Assembly (NCBI GenBank): GCA_026873275.1
Contig: JANTUC010000012.1
Coordinates: 1,012,001-1,076,000 of the forward strand
Length of the DNA stretch: 64,000 nucleotides
Source: Pseudopithomyces maydicus
Lineage: Eukaryota > Ascomycota > Dothideomycetes > Pleosporales > Didymosphaeriaceae
Direction: 5' to 3'
Below are positions 33,578 to 46,600 of this stretch, piece by piece. Under the pieces are notes generated by a model. It saw nothing but the letters and a program-made list of their open reading frames with translations. It was not told the origin of the DNA and did not search any database. Both the position numbers and the translations under genes were made by a program. Position 1 is the stretch's first letter; each line of letters starts with the position of its first letter.

Positions 33578-36500
33578 CGCGACACTGCTGCTAGCAGGGT
33601 GGTTCGAATCTTCAGCCAGCTATCGCACGAGACAGTATTTCAGAGACTAAACCTCTCACGTCGTGGTGACAGCGTGGAGGAGATGGTGTTGAAGTGGTGA
33701 GAGCAGCGGAGCTGTCTAGGGTCCCCTCCACGGAGAATTTAGCCCGATATCTGAAACACGTGGCGTTTCTAAGGCTGATTCAACGTCATAGGCCATGAAC
33801 TTGGTTCAAAAAAAAAATAACAGTATTCCGGCTACCTCAGATACAGGTCTACGGGAAGAATAAAAGTCAAAGCTTTCATTTACAGGGTTCCGCTCGCCTG
33901 AAGGCCGATTTTTGCGTACAAATGGACTTGCAAATAACGGATTTCAGAATACGCTAGGCTAGGCTGAACCCTCAACCACAGACTACCTGATCCCACAATA
34001 CTACCAATGGAAGAGAATTGTCAGCTACTCTTTCGATCACGTCCCGCCAAATGAACTAGCTGCGCATTGCCTACATTGTCCATATCTGGCCAAGAGAGTA
34101 GTCCCTACTAGCATTGTAACCTGACGTTTAGAATCTAGGTCGATTTCTTGAGCATGGACAAATTCTAGTAGAATGATGCAAGGGTTTCGTATCCACATAT
34201 GTGGCACAGTTTTGCACACCATGAACCATGGTCACTCCGGTCCAAGAAATTCCATCGGTTGAACTTTTCAAAAAGCTGACAGACTCGCTACTACACAAGC
34301 GGATACCGATGCGAGGTGTCGTTAATAATGCCTTCCGGCAACTAGGACCTTATGCATGCGAATCCAAGAACAGGGCCTAATAGTGGACAATGTATTGAGT
34401 GTACGCGTAATTGACATGTTAATCGTACGAAAGGTAGGCCATTGCACACTTGTAGTTGCATACACTCTATACCACAGATAGCAAAAAAGACGATCCATAA
34501 AACCCTATGATAGAGACCCAGAAGCGATTGTAGCCGGTGTCAATAGTCATTAGCTCGGTGCTTCTTCAGGTGCTTGTGGGACGTGCTGCGCGAAGAATAA
34601 CGAAGCTTCCAATCAGGTTGCTGGGATGTGTACAGTGGGGCATGCGACAAATACACGCAGCGCCCAATCAGCACGCTGAGAGAGTCGAGTATTAGCCATA
34701 CCTACTCATGAGATACCACATCAAGTCAAGCGTACGCACCATTCCCAATCGTCGACAACACGTCCCTGTTTCAAAATATCAGGCGCGTGTATTGTTTGTA
34801 CCTATGTCTACTACTATAACGGTGGCCACCACATTTCCTTGTACATGTTCCCACTCCTGACCCTTGCTGCATACTTGAACCATGCATTCGCGCGACAAGA
34901 TCCAACACCACACTTCCACACACCCAAGTGCAAAATCTCCGCATCCATCTCGCCGTCGTCCTAACCTCTGAATTCTGCCTTCGCCAGCCGTTTCATCAAA
35001 CTCGCGCATGGAAGGATGCGCATATGTTACCGAGTCCTAATACAGGGTATCTCTACCTTGGAGTGAAAGCCAACTGTGCCATGACCAACCCATTTGTTCC
35101 CGCCATCCCGAAACACGAATCAATGCAGCGCCAGCGTCCCAGCTCTTCCATCTGTTTTGATCGATTTGATCATCCAAGCATACCGTTGCAGGATTGAGGA
35201 TCCTACGGGTCCATAACCGTTGAATGGTGTTGCTCGCGATCCGATCCGGGGGTAACCAAGCATGCATGCATCCGGACTATGTCGCGCGGGTAATAGAAAT
35301 GTCCGAACTCGTGTCGACGGACCGTAACCGCCAGGCGGTCGGCCGCCATTATTAATGCAAGAATTCACTCAACCTGGGAAGTATGCCTTATACAGCGGGG
35401 TTTCGGCCGCTTTTTTCCTAGTCAAGAGAAATGGGGCTGATTCTGCTTGTTGTTGCATGGAGGGTGTAGGTTGTGGCGGCAAGGCTTGGCCTGTGCAGTT
35501 GGTTCCCAACGAACATTGCTTCCCAGTATGCGATATGCAGGGGCAACCGGAGACATACATGTGAACAGCGAATAAAGACGGCGACATGAATTCTGGAACG
35601 GTCGTGGGAGCGCCCACGTCTCCGAGTGGTGGGTGTGAAGGATGGTCTCGGCAGTAACCCACCCAGCCTAGCCTTTGACTAACTACCACATTGGATTAGG
35701 GTGTTCGGTCTTTAGAATCATCCATCTTTCTTATAATGGCGGGCATTGCGAGCGGACAACACAGCTTGGCCACGTAACACCTACCGTAAGCTGTTGCAAG
35801 TGTGCTGGTCAGGAAAGGAACTATGCATAAGCTTGCGTGACGTGGATACCACGAAGGATGGCACTTGGATAAAGTCAATAATGAGTCGATGGTGATTAGC
35901 ATCATTGGACTTGGCTGCGCAGGTATTCCAAATTGTCTTGGTGGAGCGTAGCGAAGCTAGTTTGAAGCGAACTGAATCATGACCTCCCACAAGCGCTTGA
36001 ACTGCGTAGGAAAACCTTTTCCACCCGACGAGTTTTGTGAATCATTTGATCGTTCGATCATAATCCCAGTGTTGAAATTACAACTACACGTCACCATATT
36101 TCTATTAGCTTGCACTTTTGTATTTCCTAGTGATACCACAAAGTAAGTAGTTGCAGCTGGCCGGATACTTCGATTTTAGATTCAGGGAAGGGTTTGGTAC
36201 GTGACTTGAACATGATACAGTCTCAAGTAGCATAATCTCCAATGCTTATTGCATTGTCCGTCTGTTTGATGCATCACGACCTGTCTTGTAGCAGAGCCCA
36301 GTAATTTTTCATCACTCAACCAGCAATCGAATGACTATATACCAGCTACATATTCAAGGGATTGACTGCTAATAGTTGATGTCGTTACTTTATCTTTCTC
36401 TGTGAGCTTCATATGCAAGTGCACCAAACATTAAGTCTCAAGAATCCGACGGTGAATTTGCCATTACCACTCCATGATGAGGAGTCTGGATAGCACTCTC

Positions 36501-36700
36501 TAAATGCGCTCGCGCTTATCAGAGTCAGCTATATCAATTCGTAGCAACCAAAATTGGCTTTCAAAGCTTCGATACGGAAGGGAGGAGTGAGATCGAAGAG
36601 AGCTGGTCGTTTCTGGTAACATTAAATGGCGTTGATCTCCTGTGCTATATATAGTCTTTTTGACCAGGCTAGTTGAACTTGAATTAGTAATGTTCTAGCT
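33578..36700. other. Gene-free intergenic region
   Basis: No gene or RNA is recognised. Scattered short open frames (60-106 aa) on both strands lack motifs. GC content falls progressively toward the AT-rich block that follows. Confidence 0.45.
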
Positions 36701-38900
36701 TTGAAACATCTGAGCATTACTTAGTGATATATCATAGTGCTACTCTAGCTTGTAGAAGCGTTTGAGAAGCAATTCTTTCATGGTCATGAATATCCTAATC
36801 AAGTCTTAAAAACAACCGCTAAAACGTAAATTAAACATAATAAATTTACTGTGACAGAACAATGAGCTACAAATTTTTAAGATAATATATCAGACAGGAG
36901 ATGAATGAAAGTGCAGAAATGCATGTTGGGAAAGAGCGCGGTATATGTCGTTGGAGATGGCATGTCACCACATGTCAACGGGTGGCCTGCACCTCCATGT
37001 CGAAGATCGCGGGCCGTACCTAGCGCCCGTTGTGCACACTGACCACATAGAAAATAAAACGATGCGATGGCATCGGCGTTAATATTTGGTTAAGTATTTA
37101 CGCGTCATGGGTAGATACGCGCGTTTTACGGCCGTAGATACCTACCAAGCATGGACCCTGCACTCTGTATGGGAGTTGAGAACATCAATATCGAAACCGC
37201 GTAAACATATTTATTCCATATCAATATTAAGTTAGCAAAGACCTCTTCTGATGCTGTGGGTTGGTATCGGGTTCGCAGTTATTATGAAGGAGAAAGATAT
37301 TGTTGGAAAGTTGCATATATAAGGAGGATATCTCTAGGCTTTAATATTATACAAAGCTGCAGTATGATCCCAATGATCTTCAAATCAGCTCTAATAGCTG
37401 TAAGTATATATTATACTTCGCTAGAACATAAAGAATGATGGGGTGAATCTCATGGACTTCTTATATATTCTCCTTGGAAACCTGCAAGATAAGTACCAGA
37501 CGATATCTCCTATTTATCCTTTTTCATATAACAACTTTACATCAGGTTTCTGCTGATTTCATAGTGCTAGTAAGGAGACGGTATGATTGTTTATATTGCT
37601 GGAATTATGTTTTATTCTAGCGTACAAGTATTCTATTCTCAAAGAGACTATTATTTCTTTTAATAATATTACAAATCATATATACGCGTGCATTTAAACG
37701 CGACTATAAGATTATACGTTTGTGATTGACCCTTCTAGTAAATTTGAGTCACTAGATGATCGCTCAATTTTATTAGAAATTTCAATATAATTATTAAGGC
37801 GTACCAATTGTTGTTCTTCTTAAATTTCAAGTTACAAAATTATTTATAAGGGTTTCTTTTACATCTATAGTATAACGAAGGAGGGGCGCAGGAAGAGGAA
37901 GCACAGTTAATAAAAGGGGCGACCCATTAAAGAGGTACAAAGACAGGATAAGCAGTTTTCCCAAGAAGGGAGTACGATTTCCGATTTAGACTTAAAATAG
38001 TTCAGTTAGGGGAAATCAATCCTTCGAGGGGGTCTGAACATAGTCTATTGTTACAGATGCATACAATATACCCCTCTATTCCGCCATCTGGAGTTAGTGA
38101 ACGACGGCTAGAATCTGCCAATCCTGTGTCTAAGGTCAAGTCATGATGTCAAGGCATGATTTTCAAAAATCTATATCAATTATCAGTTTTTCCAGTGATA
38201 AATGCTTGTGAAGAGAACCCTCACTCTATAGGTTATGTTTGTAGTATTAAGTCTCACTTTTATAAACACTAAACAAATTTTCATGGATGTGTGCCAAAAA
38301 AGGTTATAACAGAGACAGCAGTTAGCAGCTAGATAGAAAAGGTAGAATTTAAGCTAGATATGTATTTAACGAGTCATAGATTTAACACCTTATTGCCTGG
38401 GGTTCAAAAGAAAATAATACTCTAACAGCCTTTCGAGAAAGAGGATCGATTTCATAGACTTAAAAAAGTCTATAATATACTCTTCACAAATTTATCCACG
38501 TATCCTTCAGAAAAAGTATTATATGTTGATTTACATGTTCGAAAAGGTAGCAGCTAAGTATAGGCTAACAGGATAAAATAGATAAAAAAACACTATTATC
38601 CTCTCTTGTGACAATATAAAAGGTGGAAAATATTATATAATTAATCACCATGCTGGATAAACTCTAATTCTCTAGAGCAGAATCCTTGTAGATAGCTCAC
38701 CTGATAACGCCGAGGTTCTGTGTTTAAAGTCCATTGGCCATTATAAAGTGAACCTTTTATCAACATAAAGTACGAACGTTTTTTCAATTGTCACAAGAGG
38801 GGATAATAGCCTTCTTTCAACCATTTTTATCTAGTCGGCTACATACTCGGCCGCTACTTTATTAAAAAAAAAACATCAGCATAAAAGCTACCATGATTGA
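36700..38900. mobile_element. AT-rich decayed repeat island (probably RIP-affected)
   Basis: A 2.2-kb block that is visibly richer in A/T than its flanks, with TATA/ATTA-type dinucleotides and no open frame over about 60 codons. Short coding-like fragments survive (for example LDDRSILLEISI near 37750), interrupted by TAA and TAG stops as expected from C-to-T mutation of a transposon. I cannot name the element. The 217-bp inverted-repeat element at 38593-38809 sits inside the block. Confidence 0.45.
38593..38809. mobile_element. MITE-like element, 23-bp terminal inverted repeats
   Basis: Left arm 38593-38615 (starts CTATTATCC) and right arm 38787-38809 (ends GGATAATAG) are reverse complements at 22 of 23 positions; the one difference is a C/T transition. 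The 171-bp interior contains a segment at about 38688-38732 reading like pol III boxes: TAGCTCACCTGATAACGC (A-box-like), then GGTTCTGTGTTTAAAGTCC (B-box-like), but no cloverleaf or anticodon arm. No coding capacity. No clear target-site duplication was identified. Confidence 0.6.
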
Positions 38901-39491
38901 CTTGAAAAGCCACTTGTGGCTACTTGACTCTTTGATAGGTAGGTGTAAGACGTGTATGCGCTACCAATGTGACACGTAAAAGGCATCTGGCGTGGCGTAT
39001 GTAGAAGAGACATCGAGTATTGTTTAGATCATGAGGTTACAACGAGGAGCTGAATATAATGCCTCAAAAGATATAGAGTTACCTGACACCGTCTCGAATG
39101 GCTGATAGAACGGCTTTCCATTGTCTAGGTATCTAATGGACCTCCCTCACTGGCATGTTTTGTTTTCGAAAGATTGTCTACAGGTATTTGGAGGGATGAA
39201 GTGAGAAGTCAATGACCATTCGATTCATTAACAGTCTGTTGCACATCACAAGATCCCTTCTTGGTTTTTTCTTTACAAATTCCTGGCGTACTTCACCAAC
39301 ACGATAAATCAAGTTCTCGACTCCTTTTCATATCCGTATTAGTTTCATTATCATATCTATAAGGTAGTATCCACTCTCCCGAGCTCCTACCGATGGGTGT
39401 CGTCTGTAGAACTAGCCGACCTGGGGTATTTGCAAAGGCCCAATCCTTTCCAGCGAAACAGCTACCACCGATCTAGATCCTTCTGCCATGC
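38901..39491. other. Intergenic region downstream of PEX10
   Basis: No gene recognised; base composition returns toward normal. It presumably includes the PEX10 3' UTR. Confidence 0.4.
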
Positions 39492-40637
39492 CTATCCCCT
39501 CAACGGCAAGATATGCTGCGCCAGACAGCTCTGTCTACACAGCGGGCACTCGGGCTTCTCCCTCGCCCAATCGCTGATGCACACCCAGCAGAACACATGC
39601 CCACACGTAGTCACACTCGGGTCCTTCATTCCCTCCAAACATAAGGTACATTTCCTATTATTATCCCCTATCCAAGCCATTGTCTCTTCGTCATTCAGCT
39701 CGTATCTCGGCTTCTCCGCCATGGGGGTGTTCGTCCACTTCTGCAAATCCGTGGGTTGCGCAGTCGTGTTTGTCGGAGTGTCGAAGAGGAGCGCATTGTT
39801 GGCGCTGTATGCATTGGGGTCGAGGGAAACCTCGGCGCCACCGCCGACTATGGCGCTTGTGCCCATGCTGGTGCCCAGGGAGGGAAGAGTGTTGCTGGGT
39901 GAGGGGGACATTGTGTTTTGGAGGTGGAGGTAGGCTTGGACAGCCATTTGAAGTATGAGGAGGACGCCGAGAACTTCGTAGCCCATGCGTTGGTCGCTCT
40001 CCTGGACTTGGCGTGTGAAGATGTAGCGGAGGCTCCAGATGCGTTTGGAGAGGTGGTAGTAGCTGCCCGAGAAGTAGAAGGTTGCTAGGGACAGCGCGTA
40101 GACGGGCGAAGGTGATGTGATGGTATCCAGATTCTGGAGAATGTAGTTTTGGAAGCGCGCTCCGAGCGGCGTGGGTATGGGCTTGTTGCTTCCACTCTCT
40201 TTCGCATGGTGTTGGGCCTTTGCCCGCTGTCGCGCGTGCCACTTGAGATTTGCTTCCAGCTTCGCCCGTATCCTCTTCCTGAATGCTGGCAGTATTCTGC
40301 CTAGCAAATATGGTCCCAATATACAGCTCAGGATGTATCCAGCTCTTCTACCAAGCGCCGGTAGCCTTCCACTTTCGCCATCCACCTGTATGATGTCGCA
40401 GTACTCCTCCCCCAATGTTCGATTGCCAATCAAAGTCGTGAGACCGAGGTACAGAAGCTCGCTAGCCACGCGTGTTTCCGACGTGTATGTATGTGCATAT
40501 CGTGCGCCCTTGACTTTGCGGAGCAGGGTGGAGAGCTGTTCGAGGAGCACGCCGCTGAAGTACGCGTCTTTCTGGTGCGAGCGGATAACGTCGGGCGAGG
40601 TGGCGAACGGATACGAGAAGCGCGGAGCGGATGCCAT
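39492..40637 (-). CDS. PEX10: Peroxin 10, RING-type E3 of the peroxisomal import machinery
   Basis: A peroxisomal membrane E3 ligase subunit (with PEX2 and PEX12) that ubiquitinates the PTS1 receptor PEX5. Single exon, 381 aa. The N-terminal Pex2/Pex12-type domain starts FSYPFATSPDVIRSHQKD and contains LEQLSTLLRKVKGARY, LIGNRTLGEEYCDI and hydrophobic helices (GYILSCILGPYLLGRIL; YALSLATFYFSGSYYHLSKR; VLGVLLILQMAVQAYLHL). The C-terminal C3HC4 RING at about residues 330-370 is CTLCLEG, then CGHVFCWVC and CPLCRQ. An Asn/Ser/Thr-rich linker separates the two. The ATG at 40637 is used; the upstream open frame begins with TTG and is ignored. Confidence 0.96.
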   Translation of the reverse strand: MASAPRFSYPFATSPDVIRSHQKDAYFSGVLLEQLSTLLRKVKGARYAHTYTSETRVASELLYLGLTTLIGNRTLGEEYCDIIQVDGESGRLPALGRRAGYILSCILGPYLLGRILPAFRKRIRAKLEANLKWHARQRAKAQHHAKESGSNKPIPTPLGARFQNYILQNLDTITSPSPVYALSLATFYFSGSYYHLSKRIWSLRYIFTRQVQESDQRMGYEVLGVLLILQMAVQAYLHLQNTMSPSPSNTLPSLGTSMGTSAIVGGGAEVSLDPNAYSANNALLFDTPTNTTAQPTDLQKWTNTPMAEKPRYELNDEETMAWIGDNNRKCTLCLEGMKDPSVTTCGHVFCWVCISDWAREKPECPLCRQSCLAQHILPLRG

Positions 40638-43600
40638 CGTCTGTGAGCGGGTGAATTGAACAGCAAAGCGACTTTGTGTCAACTCGTAAGCCTCATCCTC
40701 ACAATGCGACGGCCCATGTTTATGCCAAGGCAGGTGGACCTCGGCTTGTGATCGGACGGAGCTTGGACCACCCGTGGTGTACTTCTGGGTTCACCCAACA
40801 TGCTATTCACCATATGTAAAACGTACAGATTTACAAGCAAATTGACATGCACAGCGAGTGCCAAATTTTCTCCCGGTAAATATCCATGCGCTTGAAAGCA
40901 GCTATACACAGCTCTCCATCACCCTTCTTGTCGTCATTCCGAGCATCGGCCCGCGACTGTTCCCCGACCACACCAAGTACGTATGTATATAACGCTATCT
41001 GCAATGCATCCTGATGAGAGGTGACTTTTATTATCCTGTCTCCTCGTGGGTATCGTGGATAATACTCAGCTCACCACTGCATTTTTATACCGGGCACACG
41101 TGATTCAAGCTCAACTCTATCGAATGATAAGAAGCTAACATCCTCCACAATGGTTTTTCATCCACAAGCAAGTTCTCTAAGGAGTAAAAAATTGATCCAT
41201 CTCATAGGTAACACTTTCGGCTTCTGATCCCACTTATGTGGATCGAAAACCAGCCAGTGTTTTTCGCACAAAACCTCTAACTTTCTCCATGATACCAATG
41301 TGAGTAACATCTGGGAGGCACTGCTGATACACGAATACTCTACATGTGACAGAAGAGGCTTCGAATGCCGTCAAACAGACAATGGCGAGGAGAAATAAAT
41401 CCGCTTGGTGGAGTAGTTGATATCCATTCGCCTAAGCCTATCTCTTTGTGGTCTAAAAGCACCGTAATCTCCTCGGTTTTTTTGCTTCACCTGCGGTAGC
41501 TGCAGGAATTTGTGGATAACTGCTGGTAGAGTCACTGCAAAGATAAAAAGAAATGGTGTTGTGAAAGGTCGGAGTGTCTATGTCCGGTCCTGAATCGGCT
41601 GGAGAAATCATTGCCGCTTGTCGCTTGCCGCTTGCCGACTGCAGTGGACAGGTGGGTTGTGGGGACACGCTTGATCTCCGTATGCGCTTACCAGACTAGA
41701 AGAGAATCGATTCTTGCAACGGCCAATGATAGTTTAGTCTTCAGAAGCATATGATCATTCGCAGTATCCCTCAGGGTCACACGTTACTAGGGTTGAAAAG
41801 TTCACATGCTGTTCTTGATAAGTCTGTCCATAACAGCAGTACCACAATACTTCTGTATGCATGTGTGGGTCGGGTGAAACTTTAGACAGCCTTGTTCCTA
41901 CAAGACTAGCCGTACATATGTAGAGTGACAATACCATTTTCGAATCTTGCCTCCGTTCTTTATGTTTACCTCAAACACGTACCCACTTTCGTATGTACTT
42001 GATTACATTTAGTATAGAGAGTCGTGCAGTGCATCGCATGATACGAGCTGCTCGTGGGTCTACCAACATCCTCATTGGCACCCGAGTTTCTGGGAATTAG
42101 GGTTACCGATATCCGAGACCATTGTCAGCACCCCACAAGAGGCTACGGATGCAGTGTGAGAAAGAGGCGTCATCCCACGGGAACAACGCGCACGAATACG
42201 AACGCGAAAGCGAAGAGAGACCACCCCACTTGTATACCATCCCACTGGGTCGCAGACCACACGTTAGAAGAACATGTACGGCTTATGCATAAATCTAGAA
42301 AGAACTAGGAAAACGTAGTCCGAACATCACTTTTCAAAAAGAAAAAAGGTCTTTTCAGCATACTGTTGCGCTAGTCTCACATGGTAAAGAAATGAGTGGT
42401 GATTTTAGTTGTAGTTGTCGCTGTTGCGAGGGAATTTTCTATAGCTTATTTCATAGCTCAATAATCTATTCGAAACCTATGTGCCTTTGTTGGAAGCCTA
42501 CTATGAACAAGGTTCAGCAATGAAAATTAGGTTACTTCTGCAAGCCATGATCCCGTCTGATTGCGACATCCTAACCAAAAGTATACGTTGAATAGGAAAC
42601 TCGTATCGAGAAGATAACTAAGTCACAGGAGGTGTCAGGTAAGGCTAATATCTCTTTGGTGACTGTCACAGAGCAGGACCTCTTGGGCAGCAACGCATAT
42701 GTAGAGTCGAGTCATGGACCCGCCAGGAAGGATTTGGGAGTGGGGAATTGAATGCAACACTGCTACCAGATATGTGTAAAGATAATGTTAAGCCTAGAAC
42801 GTTTCTAATAAGAAAAAGAAAACATTGGGACTACGACGAGATGGTGATGAATCCCATTTTTAGATATATCCGCTAAAAAATTTTTTACTTTGCAAGTCTT
42901 CTGAACATGTGAGTCAGAGACTTTCATGCGGCCGCTTTCTGGAAAAAGCAAAGAATGGACTAGAAGTGAGTGGTGATGAAGGAGCATGACTCGCTCTCTA
43001 TGTGGTTTGAACTCTGTCAAGTGGAGAATCACTGCTTCAAAGCTTGCCGCTTTATCTGTTACGAATTGTAAGAGTAGCTAGAAGAAACTATGTATATCTT
43101 GAACTGTCATGATGCCATATGTCTGTATGCAATACAGCCATTATTTCTATCCAGAAGTAACAGGCGTAGACTTTGGTGTGCATTGAATCTGATCGATCGA
43201 GAGAAAGTCCCACACACACTTGGAGCAGCATGAGATGGTGTATTACAACTGAGTATATAAACTTTATTACAGGTAGACGCATGGGACCCTCTATTTGCTC
43301 TTGTGCGATAGCAGCATAATTCTATAGTGCCCAGTGAAGTGACCATCAGTATTAGGCGCTAAGGCATTGTAGAAGCTTTTTGTGACACCAAACTGCGTAT
43401 CGGCTTTCATAGTAAGAGTCTCTGGGAAATTAAAGTGCAAGTAGCAGCAAGATTATGAATATTGGAGTTACCAGAGCTTACCATCGAGACCGGGGTTCTT
43501 ATGCATGCAGCGAATACAGCAACCCGTATCCTTCCTTTTTACCAAACTTTTGGTGTGTATAGCCACTCACTCCCACTGTATGATCCATATCGCGGGGTAT

Positions 43601-46600
43601 GCAGAAATTGAATCAGCCAGCTTTGGTACGAGGCAGACTTACGGTCGCTCGATTCATGATACAAATGGACTAACTTTCTAACAGGTTACATCTGATGTTC
43701 CGCTTGATTGACTAATATCGAAAAAGTTCAGACGGCGCTCACTTTCATTCTTACTGTAGGCCGTAATAGACAATCTTAAAAACTTCTCCATATTCATCAA
43801 CCATGATATAGAGAGTCTTGAAACCTGCAACAGCAACAAAACATCCATCCTGGGCAAGCTCTCAGTACTACGAGCAAGCCCTCACATAACCCAAGAGAGC
43901 ATCTAGGGCGAAAAAGACTGTCTGCTCTAGAGGTGCAGTTATATGACGAGCCACGTCCATCCATTGAAGTGTTTTTCTCACCATCCTTGAAAACCAGAGG
44001 CATTATCCTTCATGTTTTAAACCAACCGCCACGGACGAAAATCCACCACGAAAGGATCTGGAGTCAGAGTAGACCTACAACAATTGTTTTATGTACCTGT
44101 GACCCAGGCCTTTTATCAGCACACTCTTTCAAGATCGCTTCGCATTTCGATTGTTGTAAGAAGAAGTGCTCGTATTCCCATCAGTCGTGCGACTCAAACG
44201 TGCAAAGGGAGATCGATCCTTCATTAAGCTTTCAGAGGCTGCCCATACTTGGTCGAGTTTTCTGCAAATCGGCAAAACATTGTATGGTGCTAGGCCCACC
44301 TCAAGAGACTTAACAAAGAGGACGTGTAGCCCTATAATTCTGGCTACAGCATCTTGGGAGTGTGATTATTTTCCTATATCTCTCCAAATTCCTCCAAAGC
44401 ATTCTTGATCCAAAAGATCGATTCTTGGTCTCACTAAAGCCATGGGATCTTTGCGAGATCGGAGTCGACAAACGCAGTGGTCGTTGCGATACGAAGCGTG
44501 AAGTGTAAGTCTTTGGCAGGTCCACTCTTGTCAAATGACGGGGAGCCACGACCGAAGACGACGGATGTGATTGTCTCCTAAGATAGAGGACAAACAGCGA
44601 GTTAGTAAACCGAGGGTCTCAGTCGGGGATCTTGTCTCCACTCATCTCGTCTCGAAAGACCACTGCCTTGTTCCAGGCAAAACGAAAAGAATCTAGGTAG
44701 ACATAATTCGAAAGATCAGTACCAAGGAAAAGAGTCAGCCCATATTGAGAACGACACCCAAGTATCAATCATAGTTCGTCATCGAGCAAGATCCACATCA
44801 CACTTTCCGCCGCACTCCCACCCGACCCAGGAGACGGACCAAACGAATCGGCACAAGATCAATCAACACCCTCCTTTTCCGACACCGACCAGCTAGACAT
44901 ATTACTGTACGTTGTCGACGCATCATCTATCAGCATAACACTTACAAACAAGGACGACCTGAATCCATGCCGGGGAGGGACCATGCCGTACATACATGTC
45001 GCCGAAGAAGCGCCTTCAATTTAAGCGCCACTAACAACCCGCAACCAACCAAGTCCAAATTACTCACATACCCGGATTCCCAACACTTGCGTGAGAGCTG
45101 GGTTTCCCAGCCCGTTGAGTGCATGTCTGAAGGGCCTGTGCAAGCTGATGGGGGTGGTGGTGGACGGCGACCTGTAGCACGACTCGGGCGGCTGCATGAG
45201 TGTACAGTACGGTATGTATATCTAGCCCTACGATGAAACCTTCCGGTAGGCAGAAGCTGAGTTTGTTTTTCTCGTTTGTATGAATTAGGTAAATGCTTCC
45301 ACATGCGCTACATCGAAATAGGTACCACGCTCGTCGTAACGACTGTGGCTTTGTATGTACATACGTAGGGTACCAAGATTTCTCGTGGTGTAACATGCTC
45401 TATTATGGGGTTGTTTTTTCTGCCCGCCATGGGGCTCCATGGTTATTACCGCCACCACTTGCCCCTCGCCACCGGGGACGATCGTCTCGGTAATTGATCG
45501 CCTGAGGATCGCTGGGTCGTTATCAGGTCGGTACTGCACACGGCATTGCCTGTAACCAGTAAATCGCGCTTGGTACATGATCAGTGAAACCTAGGTGAAG
45601 TCGCCATTACACCCGGATGTGTTACAATATGTGGCTCATCGTCAGCGAGCATCCGCATTAGCAATCGTCGGGGTTGCCGCAGTGCACCCTCTTCCCAGCC
45701 GTGCCCAGCCCCCTTCACCATGCAGCCTTCCAAACTTCTAGAATGTCCACAAACATCAACTGCGGCTGGCATGTACATGTATCGCACATCATCATCACTG
45801 ATGCCACGCTACGCTTCAGCCAAGCTCGTAAATGCCGGCAGGGGACAGTTCCATCACAACCTTAGCATTTCCCGCCATGCTCTCGCTCTAGCCCCATCTG
45901 GCAAATCTTTCAAAGTGAACACCACGATCCCAACATGATGCTCGAACGGTCAGCATTGCATGCGCATTCCCTTTTGCTACATCATCTCCCCCTTCCCCCT
46001 CCCCTCGACGTAATGTGCACCGGCACAACTCGACTGGATAAACGCAAGAGATACCGCGTCGAGCAAGCCGATGAGGGCGCATGTTGCGCTAGGAGCTTAG
46101 ATTATCCGCACGACTCATGTCCCAAACTCTCCCAATCCCACGATCCCTTTTCTTCCCGGCGACCCTGCGCCCCTCCAGATCTCGCCCCGCAAATCGAAAT
46201 CTTATCGTCGGTGCCCATGAATCTGTTAGCTTGGGTCGCCCGCCCGCGCAACGGCACTAGCCGCGCGCGAGAGCCGCGCAGAGACTCGAAGGGAGGATGC
46301 TAGTTAACATAGGGCATGGGATAAAACTCCCGACTCGTCCTTTCTCCCCCGCAACCCGAATGCGAGCCGACCCCTGGCCCTCAGAGACCCCGTTCATGAA
46401 TTGGACATGTCAGGTCACCATGTGGTGGGCCTTTCCAATCTCCGCAAATATGCAGGCAATGTGTCGGCTTGATGTTGGTGCCAGGCCGTTGCATGTCAAA
46501 TGCGAATGCACGTCGGCCTTTGGCTCCGCGTGCTACTGTACGTCGACTGCGCCCTCCTCCGTCATTGATCAGAGTGTGCGTGGGGCGCGGTGGAAGAAGC

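Noticed and set aside
38680..38735. tRNA gene
   Set aside because: A- and B-box-like motifs are present, but there is no anticodon arm or acceptor stem; treated as part of the inverted-repeat element.
40638..40682. N-terminal extension of PEX10 from a TTG
   Set aside because: Not an ATG; the family start coincides with the ATG at 40637.
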